This document shows, one piece after another, positions 21,129 through 32,295 of a stretch of DNA of 64,000 bases. The stretch spans positions 250,501-314,500 of the forward strand of contig LSRY02000055.1 of NCBI GenBank assembly GCA_001643675.2, in the 5' to 3' direction. The translations under genes were made by a program, and so were the position numbers. Every line of letters begins with the position of its first letter. Position 1 is the first letter of the stretch. The notes below the pieces were generated by a model. The model searched no databases. It saw nothing but the letters and a program-made list of their open reading frames with translations, and was not told the DNA's origin. The stretch is from Monocercomonoides exilis. Lineage: Eukaryota > Preaxostyla > Oxymonadida > Polymastigidae.

Positions 21129-22619
21129 TTGAGAAAATCACACTTTTCCTCTTTTTTCCAATTTTTCTCATCGCCTTCAATACCCCTTGTATCCCTCTCC
21201 AAACTCACATTTTTCAACGTCTCAACAGCAAATGAGGCATGCTCACCTTCAACCACTACGTCAACTCAAACATCATGTTTTATGAGTAGTTGTTCATTTT
21301 CATCGGTCTGTGATGTGTATGATGGAGGTATTGTTCCTTCACTCAATAATCCCTATGCCTCCTTAACAGCCTCGAACACCTCGTTTGTTGGGTGTTGTCG
21401 GACAAGAAATGTTGAATGCATTGGAACTGCAGATAGAAAGTTGACTCCAGGGAGGCAAAACACAACAGATAATGGAGCAAACTCATTCACTTGGTGCGAG
21501 TGGAACGGATCGAAGGCTAATGGAAGCAAAGATGATTATGCTGATGATGCTTCCAATGGTGGAGCAATTCGAATGTACAATCTCAATTCAGGAGAACTGA
21601 CAGTTTCGCATTGTTCATTCAACGACTGCTATGCTCATTATGCTGGAGGAGGGGTCATGTGTTTTGGAATCAGTTCGGTTGAGATTGAGCACAGTTTTTT
21701 TAATTCTTGCGAAGGACAAAATCGCTTTGGAGGAGGGATGTTTGTTTATACGATTTCATCGTGTGTTCGGATCAGCGGATGTGAATTCCAGAATTGCAAA
21801 GCAAGTTATGATGGAGGAGGACTTTTTCTCGAAAATTTTCAGGTTTCAGGAACAGGATGCATTGAAGCAGAAAATGAAGGAGGGGAGAGTGCGTGTGTGT
21901 TTGACTGCAGTTTCACTTTATGTTCAATAACTGGCATATGGGGCGGAGGCATGTTTTGCAAAAATGTTCCCAATCAATTCAAGATAAGAAGCGTCAGCTT
22001 TATTTCGTGTAATGCATCGACCAGGGGAGGTGGATTTCATTTGGAGCCAATAAAGCAAACTTTGCCAGCTGATGGGCTTTATTGCTATTTCCTCTTCTTC
22101 CATGGGTGCAAATGCTTGGGTAATCCTCCACATGGGCACGACATGATATACTTGGATAATTACAATTTATATTTTAATTCTTCAGGAAATCCGTTCCATG
22201 AATGTTACACCACAAACACAGATGGCCAGAGAGTATGTTATGGATATGATTATTCGAGTTCAGGGAGTTGGAAATATCAGCACACAGAAAAGTGGGATTG
22301 GCTGAAGGACAAGACGATTTATGTGTCAGTGAGTGGAAATGATACAATTCCACTTTGTGGGGCGAATGAATCAAATCCGTGTCTGACAGTGAAGAAAGCG
22401 TTTGAGATGTGTGAGGTGCAGATTAGCTTGACAATCACGCTGCTGGAAGGGGATCACAAAAGTGAGACAGCAACAATTGATATTGGAGAAAAGAAAATTT
22501 CAGTCATTGGGAAAGAAAGGGAAACAAGTTCGATTGGAACAGGAGCACTTTCATCATCATCTTCTTCCTTCTCATCTTCCTCTGCTTATTATTTCTCCTT
22601 CTCGACATTTTTTATTTAA
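21129..22619 (+). CDS. Beta-helix repeat protein cassette B1 (no signal peptide)
   Basis: Open reading frame of 496 codons beginning at a TTG. The first family-conserved residues are KSHFSSFF, equivalent to about residue 150 of A1, so the signal peptide and N-terminal region are missing. It carries the full first helix domain (VCDVYDGGIVPSLNN, CRTRNVECIGTADRK, GGGVMC, GGGMFVY, GGGLFL, FLFFHGCKC, NPFHECYTTNTD) and the conserved KTIYVSVSGNDT block. It then ends abruptly in a Ser-rich run after SIGTGAL. The body from about 21412 onward is nearly identical to B2; the part before that differs. It may be a silent cassette, a 5'-truncated pseudogene, or the last exon of a spliced gene whose upstream exons I cannot prove. 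Confidence 0.6.
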   Translation: MRKSHFSSFFQFFSSPSIPLVSLSKLTFFNVSTANEACSPSTTTSTQTSCFMSSCSFSSVCDVYDGGIVPSLNNPYASLTASNTSFVGCCRTRNVECIGTADRKLTPGRQNTTDNGANSFTWCEWNGSKANGSKDDYADDASNGGAIRMYNLNSGELTVSHCSFNDCYAHYAGGGVMCFGISSVEIEHSFFNSCEGQNRFGGGMFVYTISSCVRISGCEFQNCKASYDGGGLFLENFQVSGTGCIEAENEGGESACVFDCSFTLCSITGIWGGGMFCKNVPNQFKIRSVSFISCNASTRGGGFHLEPIKQTLPADGLYCYFLFFHGCKCLGNPPHGHDMIYLDNYNLYFNSSGNPFHECYTTNTDGQRVCYGYDYSSSGSWKYQHTEKWDWLKDKTIYVSVSGNDTIPLCGANESNPCLTVKKAFEMCEVQISLTITLLEGDHKSETATIDIGEKKISVIGKERETSSIGTGALSSSSSSFSSSSAYYFSFSTFFI

Positions 22620-22913
22620 AAAAATGTTCTCCAATCGCTTCAGTTCACTTCGTGTGAACATAAAATCAGCAAACGGCTTCAAATCTATTTTTCTGCTTTT
22701 ATTGGTTTTTGGAAGCAGATACTTGAGATTACGAAGAACTTGGAGCAGAAAGACAGAATCAGAGCATTTGTTGATGCTGCTAATTGTGAAGGCATTGCCA
22801 AATTCATAATTATTATCACCAACTTTATCATCAATAATTTTTTTTTCAGAAAATATAAACCTTCATTGCCATCTTTTTCATTTTCTTCCGACTCTTTGTC
22901 ATTATCATTGTAG
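22620..22913 (+). pseudogene. Relic Q fused to the 3' end of B1
   Basis: Open without ATG from the B1 stop to a TAG at 22911. It encodes LQSLQFTSCEHK and then ILEITKNLEQKDRIRAFVD and NCEGIAKF, which look like real protein sequence. Recognisable but more decayed versions follow genes A2 and E1/E2, and an exact mirror follows B2. I do not recognise the family. Confidence 0.45.
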
Positions 22914-23883
22914 TCTTCTTCCTCTTCCTCTTCTTCGTTTTTCTCGTCTATGCATTAGCTTCTAGTTGTAGGAGTTAATTGAGTGGAAGCAGAACTGAAG
23001 ATTTTTTAAAGGGGTGGTTTTTGAGGTCAAAGGGAAGCGGTACCATTGGCAATGGGACATACAGCAGAGATGGGGCAGACGGGCTTGCAAATGGGAAGCG
23101 ACGATATTTTGAGAGGCACAAGAGAAAGAAATAGAAGAAAGTCTGTGAAAGGTGAAATAATAAGAGGCATGAATTTATATTTTTGCTTATTATTATTATT
23201 ATTATTATTATATAATTATAATCTTTGCAAAAATGCTTTCAGCCAATTCGCACACATGAGATGAGGAAAGATGGGTTTTGAATCGGGCCTGGAAAGATTG
23301 CAGAAGGTGGGAAATGAAGAACAAACAGAGAATAATCCAGATGAAATATATGAAAAGAATGGAAAAGATGAAGTTTGCGAGATGGAAATGGCATTTTGAG
23401 AGAAGGAGGGGAAGAGGCAGAAGAGAGAGCGGAAAGCTGATGAGATGACTAAAGAAGATATCTAACAGAAAATCAAGAAGAATGAAGAATGAAGAATGAA
23501 GAATAGAAGAAGAAGAAGAAGAAGAAGATTTCGAAAAGAAAATGATACTGATTTTTCAAGTTTTTAATATAAAAATTTTTTAATATTACATTTTTGAATT
23601 TAAAAAATTATTAAAAATTTTGTTTTTATAAATATATATTTTTAAAATGATAATAGGGACTTTTGCACAAACATTCAAAAGGAATGGATGAGAATGGAAT
23701 ATGGAAAAAAAAGGCAGAAGTTAACAACAGCCAAAAATGGATATGAGTTCAGCATGCATGTCAGAAGCTGTGGAAGAGATTGAAAAAGAGATTTGGACTT
23801 TTTCGTGAATATTGCGACATTGTGCGTGCATTCAAGACAAGCACATTGCAAATGGGAAAAGGAAAAAGGAAGAATTTTCTTAG
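22914..23883. other. Spacer between genes B1 and C1
   Basis: Contains CTT/TTC-rich and GAA-rich stretches, a (TTA)n run at about 23185-23210, and the recurring leader GGACTTTTGCACAAACATTC at 23657-23676. The intron-like segment before that leader has lost its GT donor (GATACTG where E2 has GGTACTG). No gene is supported. Confidence 0.45.
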
Positions 23884-25527
23884 AGAGAATCGCATTTCTC
23901 ATCTTCAACGGCATTTCGCTCGTCACATTCCATTCCCCTTATATCCCTCTCCAAACTCACATTTTTCAATATTTCAACAGCAAATGATGCATGTTCACCT
24001 TCAACCACTGCGTCAGCCCAAACCTCATGTTTTATTAACAGTTGCTCATTCTCATCAGTCTGTGATGTGTATGATGGCGGAATTGTTCCCTCTCTGAACA
24101 ATCCCTTGGCCTCTTTAACTGCCTCAAACACATCATTCATTGGGTGTTGTCGAACAAGGAATGTTGTATGTGAAGGAAATGCAGATAGAAAGTTGACTCC
24201 AGAGAGGCAAAACACAACAGCCAATGGAACAAATACATTCACTTGGTGCGAATGGGATGGATCGAAAACAACAGGAGAAAGTGACTCGTGGGCTGATGGA
24301 ATGTCAAGCGGAGGGGCCATCTGCATGTACAGTCAATCGTCGGCCGCTGTGTCTGTTTCGCATTGTGCATTCAATGAATGTGTTGCGTATTGGTGCGGTG
24401 GAGGTATTAGTTGCTACAATATTAAATCAGTTGAGATTGTGAACAACACCTTCGATTCATGCGTTGCACAAAATTATTTGGGAGGAGGGGCATTCGTTTA
24501 TACGATTTCAACATGTGCTCGGGTCAGCGGATGTGAATTCCAGAATTGTCAGGCACACCACGATGGAGGAGGTCTTCATCTTAATAATTTTCAGGTTTCA
24601 GAAGGATGCATTCCAACAGAAAATGGAGAAGGGGAGAGTGCGTGTGTGTTTGACTGCAGTTTCGCTTCGTGTTCACTTGCAAGCACAGGCGGTGGAGGCA
24701 TGTATTGTGCAAATATTCCAATCACACAATTCAAAATGAGGAGCATTCAGTTTATTTCATGTTCAGCATCGTCATATGGAGGAGGATTGTATCTTTATCC
24801 ATATAGACAGACATCACAAAATGATGTAATTTATTGTTATTTTTTGTTCTTCCATGAATGCAAATGCTCTGCAGCCACTCCATATGGGCGTGATGTGATG
24901 TATTATGATTACTACAGTGTATATTTATCTCAAAATAATCCGTTCTATGAATGTTACACCACAAGCACAGATGAGAAGAGAATGTGCTATGCCTACAACT
25001 ACTCAAATACAAATGCTTGGACATTTCAGCACACAGAAAAGAAGGATTGGTTGAAAGACAAGACGATATATGTTTCGGTGAATGGAAATGATACATCTCC
25101 GCTTTGTGGGGCAAATGAAACAAATCCGTGTCTGACAGTGAATAAAGCGTTTGAGATGTGTGAGGTGCAGATTAGCTTGACAATCACGCTGCTGGAAGGG
25201 GATCACAAAAGCGAGACAGCAACAATTGATATTGGAGAAAAGAAAATTTCAGTCATTGGGAAAGAAAGGGAAACAAGTTCGATTGGAACAGGAGCCCTTT
25301 TATCAGCTGGAGCGCTGTTTAGTGTGTCAACAGGTCATCTGGGTTTATTACACATAAAGGTTGACTGCAACTCAAATGCAAATCCTTCTTCGCCGAGTGT
25401 GGTTGTGGTGTCTGATGGAAGTGGGTCACTCTCGTTGGAGTACGTTATTATGTATTTATTGTCATTTTTTATTTTTTTCATGTTTGATAATGAAAATAAA
25501 GCAAATATAAATGTGGTAGTTTTTTAA
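23884..25527 (+). CDS. Beta-helix repeat protein cassette C1 (no signal peptide)
   Basis: Open from just after a TAG at 23881-23883. The first family residues are RESHFSSS, the same internal point at which the other short copies begin, and there is no ATG near the start. It contains VCDVYDGGIVPSLNN, GGAICMYSQSS, GGGISC, GGGAFVY, GGGLHL, GGGMYC, FLFFHECKC and the KTIYVSVNGNDT block. It extends further than B into LFSVSTGHLGLLHIKVDCNS and SGSLSLE, then turns into an unrelated hydrophobic tail. At that switch the DNA reads GGAGTACGTT, so a GTACGT splice donor is possible and the true C-terminus may lie elsewhere. C1 and its mirror C2 differ in the conserved block by Thr to Ala and Asp to Asn changes. 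Confidence 0.6.
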   Translation, partial: RESHFSSSTAFRSSHSIPLISLSKLTFFNISTANDACSPSTTASAQTSCFINSCSFSSVCDVYDGGIVPSLNNPLASLTASNTSFIGCCRTRNVVCEGNADRKLTPERQNTTANGTNTFTWCEWDGSKTTGESDSWADGMSSGGAICMYSQSSAAVSVSHCAFNECVAYWCGGGISCYNIKSVEIVNNTFDSCVAQNYLGGGAFVYTISTCARVSGCEFQNCQAHHDGGGLHLNNFQVSEGCIPTENGEGESACVFDCSFASCSLASTGGGGMYCANIPITQFKMRSIQFISCSASSYGGGLYLYPYRQTSQNDVIYCYFLFFHECKCSAATPYGRDVMYYDYYSVYLSQNNPFYECYTTSTDEKRMCYAYNYSNTNAWTFQHTEKKDWLKDKTIYVSVNGNDTSPLCGANETNPCLTVNKAFEMCEVQISLTITLLEGDHKSETATIDIGEKKISVIGKERETSSIGTGALLSAGALFSVSTGHLGLLHIKVDCNSNANPSSPSVVVVSDGSGSLSLEYVIMYLLSFFIFFMFDNENKANINVVVF

Positions 25528-26298
25528 TTCCGGATATTTTTTAATAATCATAGGAGAGCAAAAACAAGTTAAAAATGAACAAAACAAATTGTGACAAGTT
25601 TGAATATATTTTTGAGTCATTCTTTAAAAAAATATACCCTCTGATTTTAATTTTGTTTTGTTTCGAATAAAGATCTCCAGAATTTGCGTTTGGTTAATTT
25701 CCAAATCATTTATTTATTCATTTTTTTTAATATTCCCCCTTTCCGCTTGTCTTTAGCAATTTGTCTCAGAAATGCAAGCAATCATCTGTTATTATTATTA
25801 TTTCAAATATCATTTTATTATTTAATTTGTTTGAACGAAAAGCGTGAAAAGTTCCAATTTCTGATTTATAATTTTCTAAAAAAGAAAAGAAAAGACTGAA
25901 TGAATGTTAAATATTGACATTAAAGAAGTTCACTAATTTTATCAAAATTCAATGCAAAAAGAAGTTTTGTGAAAAAATCAATAATTATTTCATTTTGCAA
26001 AAGCATGAATATTTTTCAATATTCGTAATGTAGACTTTCTTTGAAGTCACATTGTTCTTTTCATTTCATCTGGTCAGTTATTTACAGATGCCTCCTTTTC
26101 TTTTATCCAAACATAAATGTTTTTCAAATCAAGCATCATTCTTTTTCAAAAACAAAATTTGTGTTTTGAAATCTGAATTATATTTTTGAATTATTGTATC
26201 TGAGATTATTTTATTTCATTTTATTTAATTTTATAATAATTATTATTGTTGATCAAAGACTTGTTCGTGGGATAAGAGCACTTGAGTGTTGAAAGTTG

Positions 26299-27140
26299 TA
26301 ATGTGGGTGATTGTTTTTGAAATCATAACTTTCATACCGGGGTGTGGCCATTGACATTTCATCTTTTGACATGAACATTGTTATTGAAACCAAGTTGATC
26401 GAAACATAGAATTTCCATCTTCAGTGAACAATCAAAAGCCAAAAAATGACAATCAACTTCATATTTTTTTCTGCCCACCTTTGTTATCAAACAAATTCGA
26501 ACCATCAAAATCAATTTTCACTGAGACTTCCTGATTGGAAAACAATGAATTTGAAAAGGATGAAACATCCAAAGGAGTTCAAATTATATTTCAATGATTG
26601 AAATTTTAGAAGAGAGCTCATGGATCTTTGATTATGTTTTTTATTCTATTGATTTTTTAAATGCAATAACAACAGAGCATTCAAAAGTGAAATTCCTCCA
26701 TCATCCAACACTCTTATTTTTGAAACATGATGAAAGAAATTATTATCCATACCAATTTCATTTTTATCGAAATCATTAATTGCATTAAAAATCAAAAAAC
26801 ATAATCACATCAATAATCAGTGAATTCCCTTCAAAAATTTCAATCATTGAAACTTAATTTGAACTTCTTCGGATGTTTCATCCTTTTCAAATTCATTGTT
26901 TTCCAATCAGGAAGTCTCAGTGAAAATTGATTTTGATTGTTTGAGTTTGTTTGATAACAAAGGTGAGCAGAAAAAAATATGAAGTTGATTGTCATTTTTT
27001 TGGCTTTTGATTGTTCACCAAAGTCGGAAATTCAATGTTCTGATCAACTTGGTTTCAATAACAATGTTCATGTCAAAGGATGAAATGTCAATGACCACAC
27101 CCCTGTATGAAAGTTATGATTTCAAAAACAATCACCCACA
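26299..27140. repeat. Centre of inverted repeat 1, bounded by TIR-like motifs
   Basis: The left boundary reads GTGGGTGATTGTTTTTGAAA (from 26303) and the right boundary is its reverse complement near 27117-27137, followed inward by ACTTTCATAC and a CCCC block. The interval is about 830 bp and non-coding. The arms here are slightly more diverged toward the centre. It could be a palindromic transposon remnant that seeded the larger inverted repeat. Confidence 0.45.
26671..26774. other. Spacer at the centre of inverted repeat 1
   Basis: About 100 bp between the last alignable arm positions. Short similarities such as ATTATGTTTTTT persist near both edges, so the boundary is gradual. Confidence 0.5.
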
Positions 27141-27917
27141 TTACAACTTTCAACACTCAAGTGCTCTTATCCCACGAACAAGTCTTTGATCAACAATAAT
27201 AATTATTATAAAATTAAATAAAATGAAATAAAATAATCTCAGATACAATAATTCAAAAATATAATTCAGATTTCAAAACACAAATTTTGTTTTTGAAAAA
27301 GAATGATGCTTGATTTGAAAAACATTTATGTTTGGATAAAAGAAAAGGAGGCATCTGTAAATAACTGACCAGATGAAATGAAAAGAACAATGTGACTTCA
27401 AAGAAAGTCTACATTACGAATATTGAAAAATATTCATGCTTTTGCAAAATGAAATAATTATTGATTTTTTCACAAAACTTCTTTTTGCATTGAATTTTGA
27501 TAAAATTAGTGAACTTCTTTAATGTCAATATTTAACATTCATTCAGTCTTTTCTTTTCTTTTTTAGAAAATTATAAATCAGAAATTGGAACTTTTCACGC
27601 TTTTCGTTCAAACAAATTAAATAATAAAATGATATTTGAAATAATAATAATAACAGATGATTGCTTGCATTTCTGAGACAAATTGCTAAAGACAAGCGGA
27701 AAGGGGGAATATTAAAAAAAATGAATAAATAAATGATTTGGAAATTAACCAAACGCAAATTCTGGAGATCTTTATTCGAAACAAAACAAAATTAAAATCA
27801 GAGGGTATATTTTTTTTTAAAGAATGACTCAAAAAATATATTCAAACTTGTCACAATTTGTTTTGTTCATTTTTAACTTGTTTTTGCTCTCCTATGATTA
27901 TTAAAAAATATCCGGAA

Positions 27918-29561
27918 TTAAAAAACTACCACATTTATATTTGCTTTATTTTCATTATCAAACATGAAAAAAATAAAAAATGACAATAAATACATAATAA
28001 CGTACTCCAACGAGAGTGACCCACTTCCATCAGACACCACAACCACACTCGGCGAAGAAGGATTTGCATTTGAGTTGCAGTCAACCTTTATGTGTAATAA
28101 ACCCAGATGACCTGTTGACACACTAAACAGCGCTCCAGCTGATAAAAGGGCTCCTGTTCCAATCGAACTTGTTTCCCTTTCTTTCCCAATGACTGAAATT
28201 TTCTTTTCTCCAATATCAATTGTTGCTGTCTCGCTTTTGTGATTCCCTTCCAGCAGTGTGATTGCCAAGCTAATCTGCACCTCACACATCTCAAACGCTT
28301 TATTCACTGTCAGACACGGATTTGTTTCATTTGCCCCACAAAGCGGAGATGTATCATTTCCATTCACCGAAACATATATCGTCTTGTCTTTCAACCAATC
28401 CTTCTTTTCTGTGTGCTGAAATGTCCAAGCATTTGTATTTGAGTAGTTGTAGGCATAGCACATTCTCTTCTCATCTGTGCTTGTGGTGTAACATTCATAG
28501 AACGGATTATTTTGAGATAAATATACACTGTAGTAATCATAATACATCACATCACGCCCATATGGAGTGGCTGCAGAGCATTTGCATTCATGGAAGAACA
28601 AAAAATAACAATAAATTACATCATTTTGTGATGTCTGTCTATATGGATAAAGATACAATCCTCCTCCATATGACGATGCTGAACATGAAATAAACTGAAT
28701 GCTCCTCATTTTGAATTGTGTGATTGGAATATTTGCACAATACATGCCTCCACCGCCTGTGCTTGCAAGTGAACACGAAGCGAAACTGCAGTCAAACACA
28801 CACGCACTCTCCCCTTCTCCATTTTCTGTTGGAATGCATCCTTCTGAAACCTGAAAATTATTAAGATGAAGACCTCCTCCATCGTGGTGTGCCTGACAAT
28901 TCTGGAATTCACATCCGCTGACCCGAGCACATGTTGAAATCGTATAAACGAATGCCCCTCCTCCCAAATAATTTTGTGCAACGCATGAATCGAAGGTGTT
29001 GTTCACAATCTCAACTGATTTAATATTGTAGCAACTAATACCTCCACCGCACCAATACGCAACACATTCATTGAATGCACAATGCGAAACAGACACAGCG
29101 GCCGACGATTGACTGTACATGCAGATGGCCCCTCCGCTTGACATTCCATCAGCCCACGAGTCACTTTCTCCTGTTGTTTTCGATCCATCCCATTCGCACC
29201 AAGTGAATGTATTTGTTCCATTGGCTGTTGTGTTTTGCCTCTCTGGAGTCAACTTTCTATCTGCATTTCCTTCACATACAACATTCCTTGTTCGACAACA
29301 CCCAATGAATGATGTGTTTGAGGCAGTTAAAGAGGCCAAGGGATTGTTCAGAGAGGGAACAATTCCGCCATCATACACATCACAGACTGATGAGAATGAG
29401 CAACTGTTAATAAAACATGAGGTTTGGGCTGACGCAGTGGTTGAAGGTGAACATGCATCATTTGCTGTTGAAATATTGAAAAATGTGAGTTTGGAGAGGG
29501 ATATAAGGGGAATGGAATGTGACGAGCGAAATGCCGTTGAAGATGAGAAATGCGATTCTCT
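27918..29561 (-). CDS. Beta-helix repeat protein cassette C2 (mirror of C1)
   Basis: Reverse-complement twin of C1, with the same missing N-terminus and the same hydrophobic tail. The proteins are identical by eye except in the conserved block, where C2 reads SLAITLLEGNHKS and C1 reads SLTITLLEGDHKS. The TAG that bounds C1 upstream is also mirrored. The near identity indicates a recent duplication or continuing gene conversion between the arms. Confidence 0.6.
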   Translation of the reverse strand, partial: RESHFSSSTAFRSSHSIPLISLSKLTFFNISTANDACSPSTTASAQTSCFINSCSFSSVCDVYDGGIVPSLNNPLASLTASNTSFIGCCRTRNVVCEGNADRKLTPERQNTTANGTNTFTWCEWDGSKTTGESDSWADGMSSGGAICMYSQSSAAVSVSHCAFNECVAYWCGGGISCYNIKSVEIVNNTFDSCVAQNYLGGGAFVYTISTCARVSGCEFQNCQAHHDGGGLHLNNFQVSEGCIPTENGEGESACVFDCSFASCSLASTGGGGMYCANIPITQFKMRSIQFISCSASSYGGGLYLYPYRQTSQNDVIYCYFLFFHECKCSAATPYGRDVMYYDYYSVYLSQNNPFYECYTTSTDEKRMCYAYNYSNTNAWTFQHTEKKDWLKDKTIYVSVNGNDTSPLCGANETNPCLTVNKAFEMCEVQISLAITLLEGNHKSETATIDIGEKKISVIGKERETSSIGTGALLSAGALFSVSTGHLGLLHIKVDCNSNANPSSPSVVVVSDGSGSLSLEYVIMYLLSFFIFFMFDNENKANINVVVF

Positions 29562-30528
29562 CTAAGAAAATTCTTCCTTTTTCCTTTTCCCATTTGCAAT
29601 GTGCTTGTCTTGAATGCACGCACAATGTCGCAATATTCACGAAAAAGTCCAAATCTCTTTTTCAATCTCTTCCACAGCTTCTGACATGCATGCTGAACTC
29701 ATATCCATTTTTGGCTGTTGTTAACTTCTGCCTTTTTTTTCCATATTCCATTCTCATCCATTCCTTTTGAATGTTTGTGCAAAAGTCCCTATTATCATTT
29801 TAAAAATATATATTTATAAAAACAAAATTTTTAATAATTTTTTAAATTCAAAAATGTAATATTAAAAAATTTTTATATTAAAAACTTGAAAAATCAGTAT
29901 CATTTTCTTTTCGAAATCTTCTTCTTCTTCTTCTTCTTCTATTCTTCATTCTTCATTCTTCATTCTTCTTGATTTTCTGTTAGATATCTTCTTTAGTCAT
30001 CTCATCAGCTTTCCGCTCTCTCTTCTGCCTCTTCCCCTCCTTCTCTCAAAATGCCATTTCCATCTCGCAAACTTCATCTTTTCCATTCTTTTCATATATT
30101 TCATCTGGATTATTCTCTGTTTGTTCTTCATTTCCCACCTTCTGCAATCTTTCCAGGCCCGATTCAAAACCCATCTTTCCTCATCTCATGTGTGCGAATT
30201 GGCTGAAAGCATTTTTGCAAAGATTATAATTATATAATAATAATAATAATAATAAGCAAAAATATAAATTCATGCCTCTTATTATTTCACCTTTCACAGA
30301 CTTTCTTCTATTTCTTTCTCTTGTGCCTCTCAAAATATCGTCGCTTCCCATTTGCAAGCCCGTCTGCCCCATCTCTGCTGTATGTCCCATTGCCAATGGT
30401 ACCGCTTCCCTTTGACCTCAAAAACCACCCCTTTAAAAAATCTTCAGTTCTGCTTCCACTCAATTAACTCCTACAACTAGAAGCTAATGCATAGACGAGA
30501 AAAACGAAGAAGAGGAAGAGGAAGAAGA
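29562..30528. other. Spacer between genes C2 and B2
   Basis: Mirror of 22914-23883, including the leader, the TTC/GAA stretches and the (TTA)n run (one triplet shorter here, about 30232-30255). No gene is supported. Confidence 0.45.
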
Positions 30529-30822
30529 CTACAATGATAATGACAAAGAGTCGGAAGAAAATGAAAAAGATGGCAATGAAGGTTTATATTTTCTGAAAAA
30601 AAAATTATTGATGATAAAGTTGGTGATAATAATTATGAATTTGGCAATGCCTTCACAATTAGCAGCATCAACAAATGCTCTGATTCTGTCTTTCTGCTCC
30701 AAGTTCTTCGTAATCTCAAGTATCTGCTTCCAAAAACCAATAAAAGCAGAAAAATAGATTTGAAGCCGTTTGCTGATTTTATGTTCACACGAAGTGAACT
30801 GAAGCGATTGGAGAACATTTTT
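30529..30822 (-). pseudogene. Relic Q fused to the 3' end of B2
   Basis: Exact mirror of the relic after B1, with the same QKDRIRAFVD and NCEGIAKF segments in the same frame relation to the upstream stop. Confidence 0.45.
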
Positions 30823-32295
30823 TTAAATAAAAAATGTCGAGAAGGAGAAATAATAAGCAGAGGAAGATGAGAAGGAAGAAGATGATGATGAAAGTGCTCC
30901 TGTTCCAATCGAACTTGTTTCCCTTTCTTTCCCAATGACTGAAATTTTCTTTTCTCCAATATCAATTGTTGCTGTCTCACTTTTGTGATCCCCTTCCAGC
31001 AGCGTGATTGTCAAGCTAATCTGCACCTCACACATCTCAAACGCTTTCTTCACTGTCAGACACGGATTTGATTCATTCGCCCCACAAAGTGGAATTGTAT
31101 CATTTCCACTCACTGACACATAAATCGTCTTGTCCTTCAGCCAATCCCACTTTTCTGTGTGCTGATATTTCCAACTCCCTGAACTCGAATAATCATATCC
31201 ATAACATACTCTCTGGCCATCTGTGTTTGTGGTGTAACATTCATGGAACGGATTTCCTGAAGAATTAAAATATAAATTGTAATTATCCAAGTATATCATG
31301 TCGTGCCCATGTGGAGGATTACCCAAGCATTTGCACCCATGGAAGAAGAGGAAATAGCAATAAAGCCCATCAGCTGGCAAAGTTTGCTTTATTGGCTCCA
31401 AATGAAATCCACCTCCCCTGGTCGATGCATTACACGAAATAAAGCTGACGCTTCTTATCTTGAATTGATTGGGAACATTTTTGCAAAACATGCCTCCGCC
31501 CCATATGCCAGTTATTGAACATAAAGTGAAACTGCAGTCAAACACACACGCACTCTCCCCTCCTTCATTTTCTGCTTCAATGCATCCTGTTCCTGAAACC
31601 TGAAAATTTTCGAGAAAAAGTCCTCCTCCATCATAACTTGCTTTGCAATTCTGGAATTCACATCCGCTGATCCGAACACACGATGAAATCGTATAAACAA
31701 ACATCCCTCCTCCAAAGCGATTTTGTCCTTCGCAAGAATTAAAAAAACTGTGCTCAATCTCAACCGAACTGATTCCAAAACACATGACCCCTCCTCCAGC
31801 ATAATGAGCATAGCAGTCGTTGAATGAACAATGCGAAACTGTCAGTTCTCCTGAATTGAGATTGTACATTCGAATTGCTCCACCATTGGAAGCATCATCA
31901 GCATAATCATCTTTGCTTCCATTAGCCTTCGATCCGTTCCACTCGCACCAAGTGAATGAGTTTGCTCCATTATCTGTTGTGTTTTGCCTCCCTGGAGTCA
32001 ACTTTCTATCTGCAGTTCCAATGCATTCAACGTTTCTTGTCCGACAACATCCAACGAATGAGGTGTTTGAGGCAGACAATGAAGCCAAGGGGTTGTTGAG
32101 GGAAGGGACAATCCCGCCATCATATGCATCGCAAACTGATGAAAATGAACAACTACTCATAAAACACGATATTTGGGATAATGTAGTTGCTGGAGATGGG
32201 CAATCTGAAGATGCTGTGGAGATATTGAAAAAAGTGAGTTTGGAGAAGGAAACAAGGGGAATGAAGATTGATGAGAGGAATGGAGCTTGACTCAC
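30823..32295 (-). CDS. Beta-helix repeat protein cassette B2, chimeric 5' end
   Basis: 490 codons. From about residue 90 to the end it matches B1. The first 60-90 residues instead match gene F: it begins with QAPFLSSIFIPLVSFSKL and FSD/SSDCPSPATTLSQISCF-type residues, as in F1. The non-coding flank upstream (32.3-32.75 kb) is also F-type. The switch lies at about 32030-32180. This is direct evidence for exchange between the two inverted repeats. Like B1 it lacks a signal peptide and ends in a Ser-rich run. Confidence 0.6.
   Translation of the reverse strand: MSQAPFLSSIFIPLVSFSKLTFFNISTASSDCPSPATTLSQISCFMSSCSFSSVCDAYDGGIVPSLNNPLASLSASNTSFVGCCRTRNVECIGTADRKLTPGRQNTTDNGANSFTWCEWNGSKANGSKDDYADDASNGGAIRMYNLNSGELTVSHCSFNDCYAHYAGGGVMCFGISSVEIEHSFFNSCEGQNRFGGGMFVYTISSCVRISGCEFQNCKASYDGGGLFLENFQVSGTGCIEAENEGGESACVFDCSFTLCSITGIWGGGMFCKNVPNQFKIRSVSFISCNASTRGGGFHLEPIKQTLPADGLYCYFLFFHGCKCLGNPPHGHDMIYLDNYNLYFNSSGNPFHECYTTNTDGQRVCYGYDYSSSGSWKYQHTEKWDWLKDKTIYVSVSGNDTIPLCGANESNPCLTVKKAFEMCEVQISLTITLLEGDHKSETATIDIGEKKISVIGKERETSSIGTGALSSSSSSFSSSSAYYFSFSTFFI

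Larger units (their letters stand above)
15067..26670. repeat. Left arm of giant inverted repeat 1
   Basis: Mirrors 26775-37491. About 21412-26560 is nearly identical to the reverse complement of about 26885-32030 (paired positions sum to about 53445). Farther out the pairing shifts (sums of about 53100-53140, then 52945) because of indels and replaced segments, yet the mirrored order of A, relic block, B and C is kept. Confidence 0.9.
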
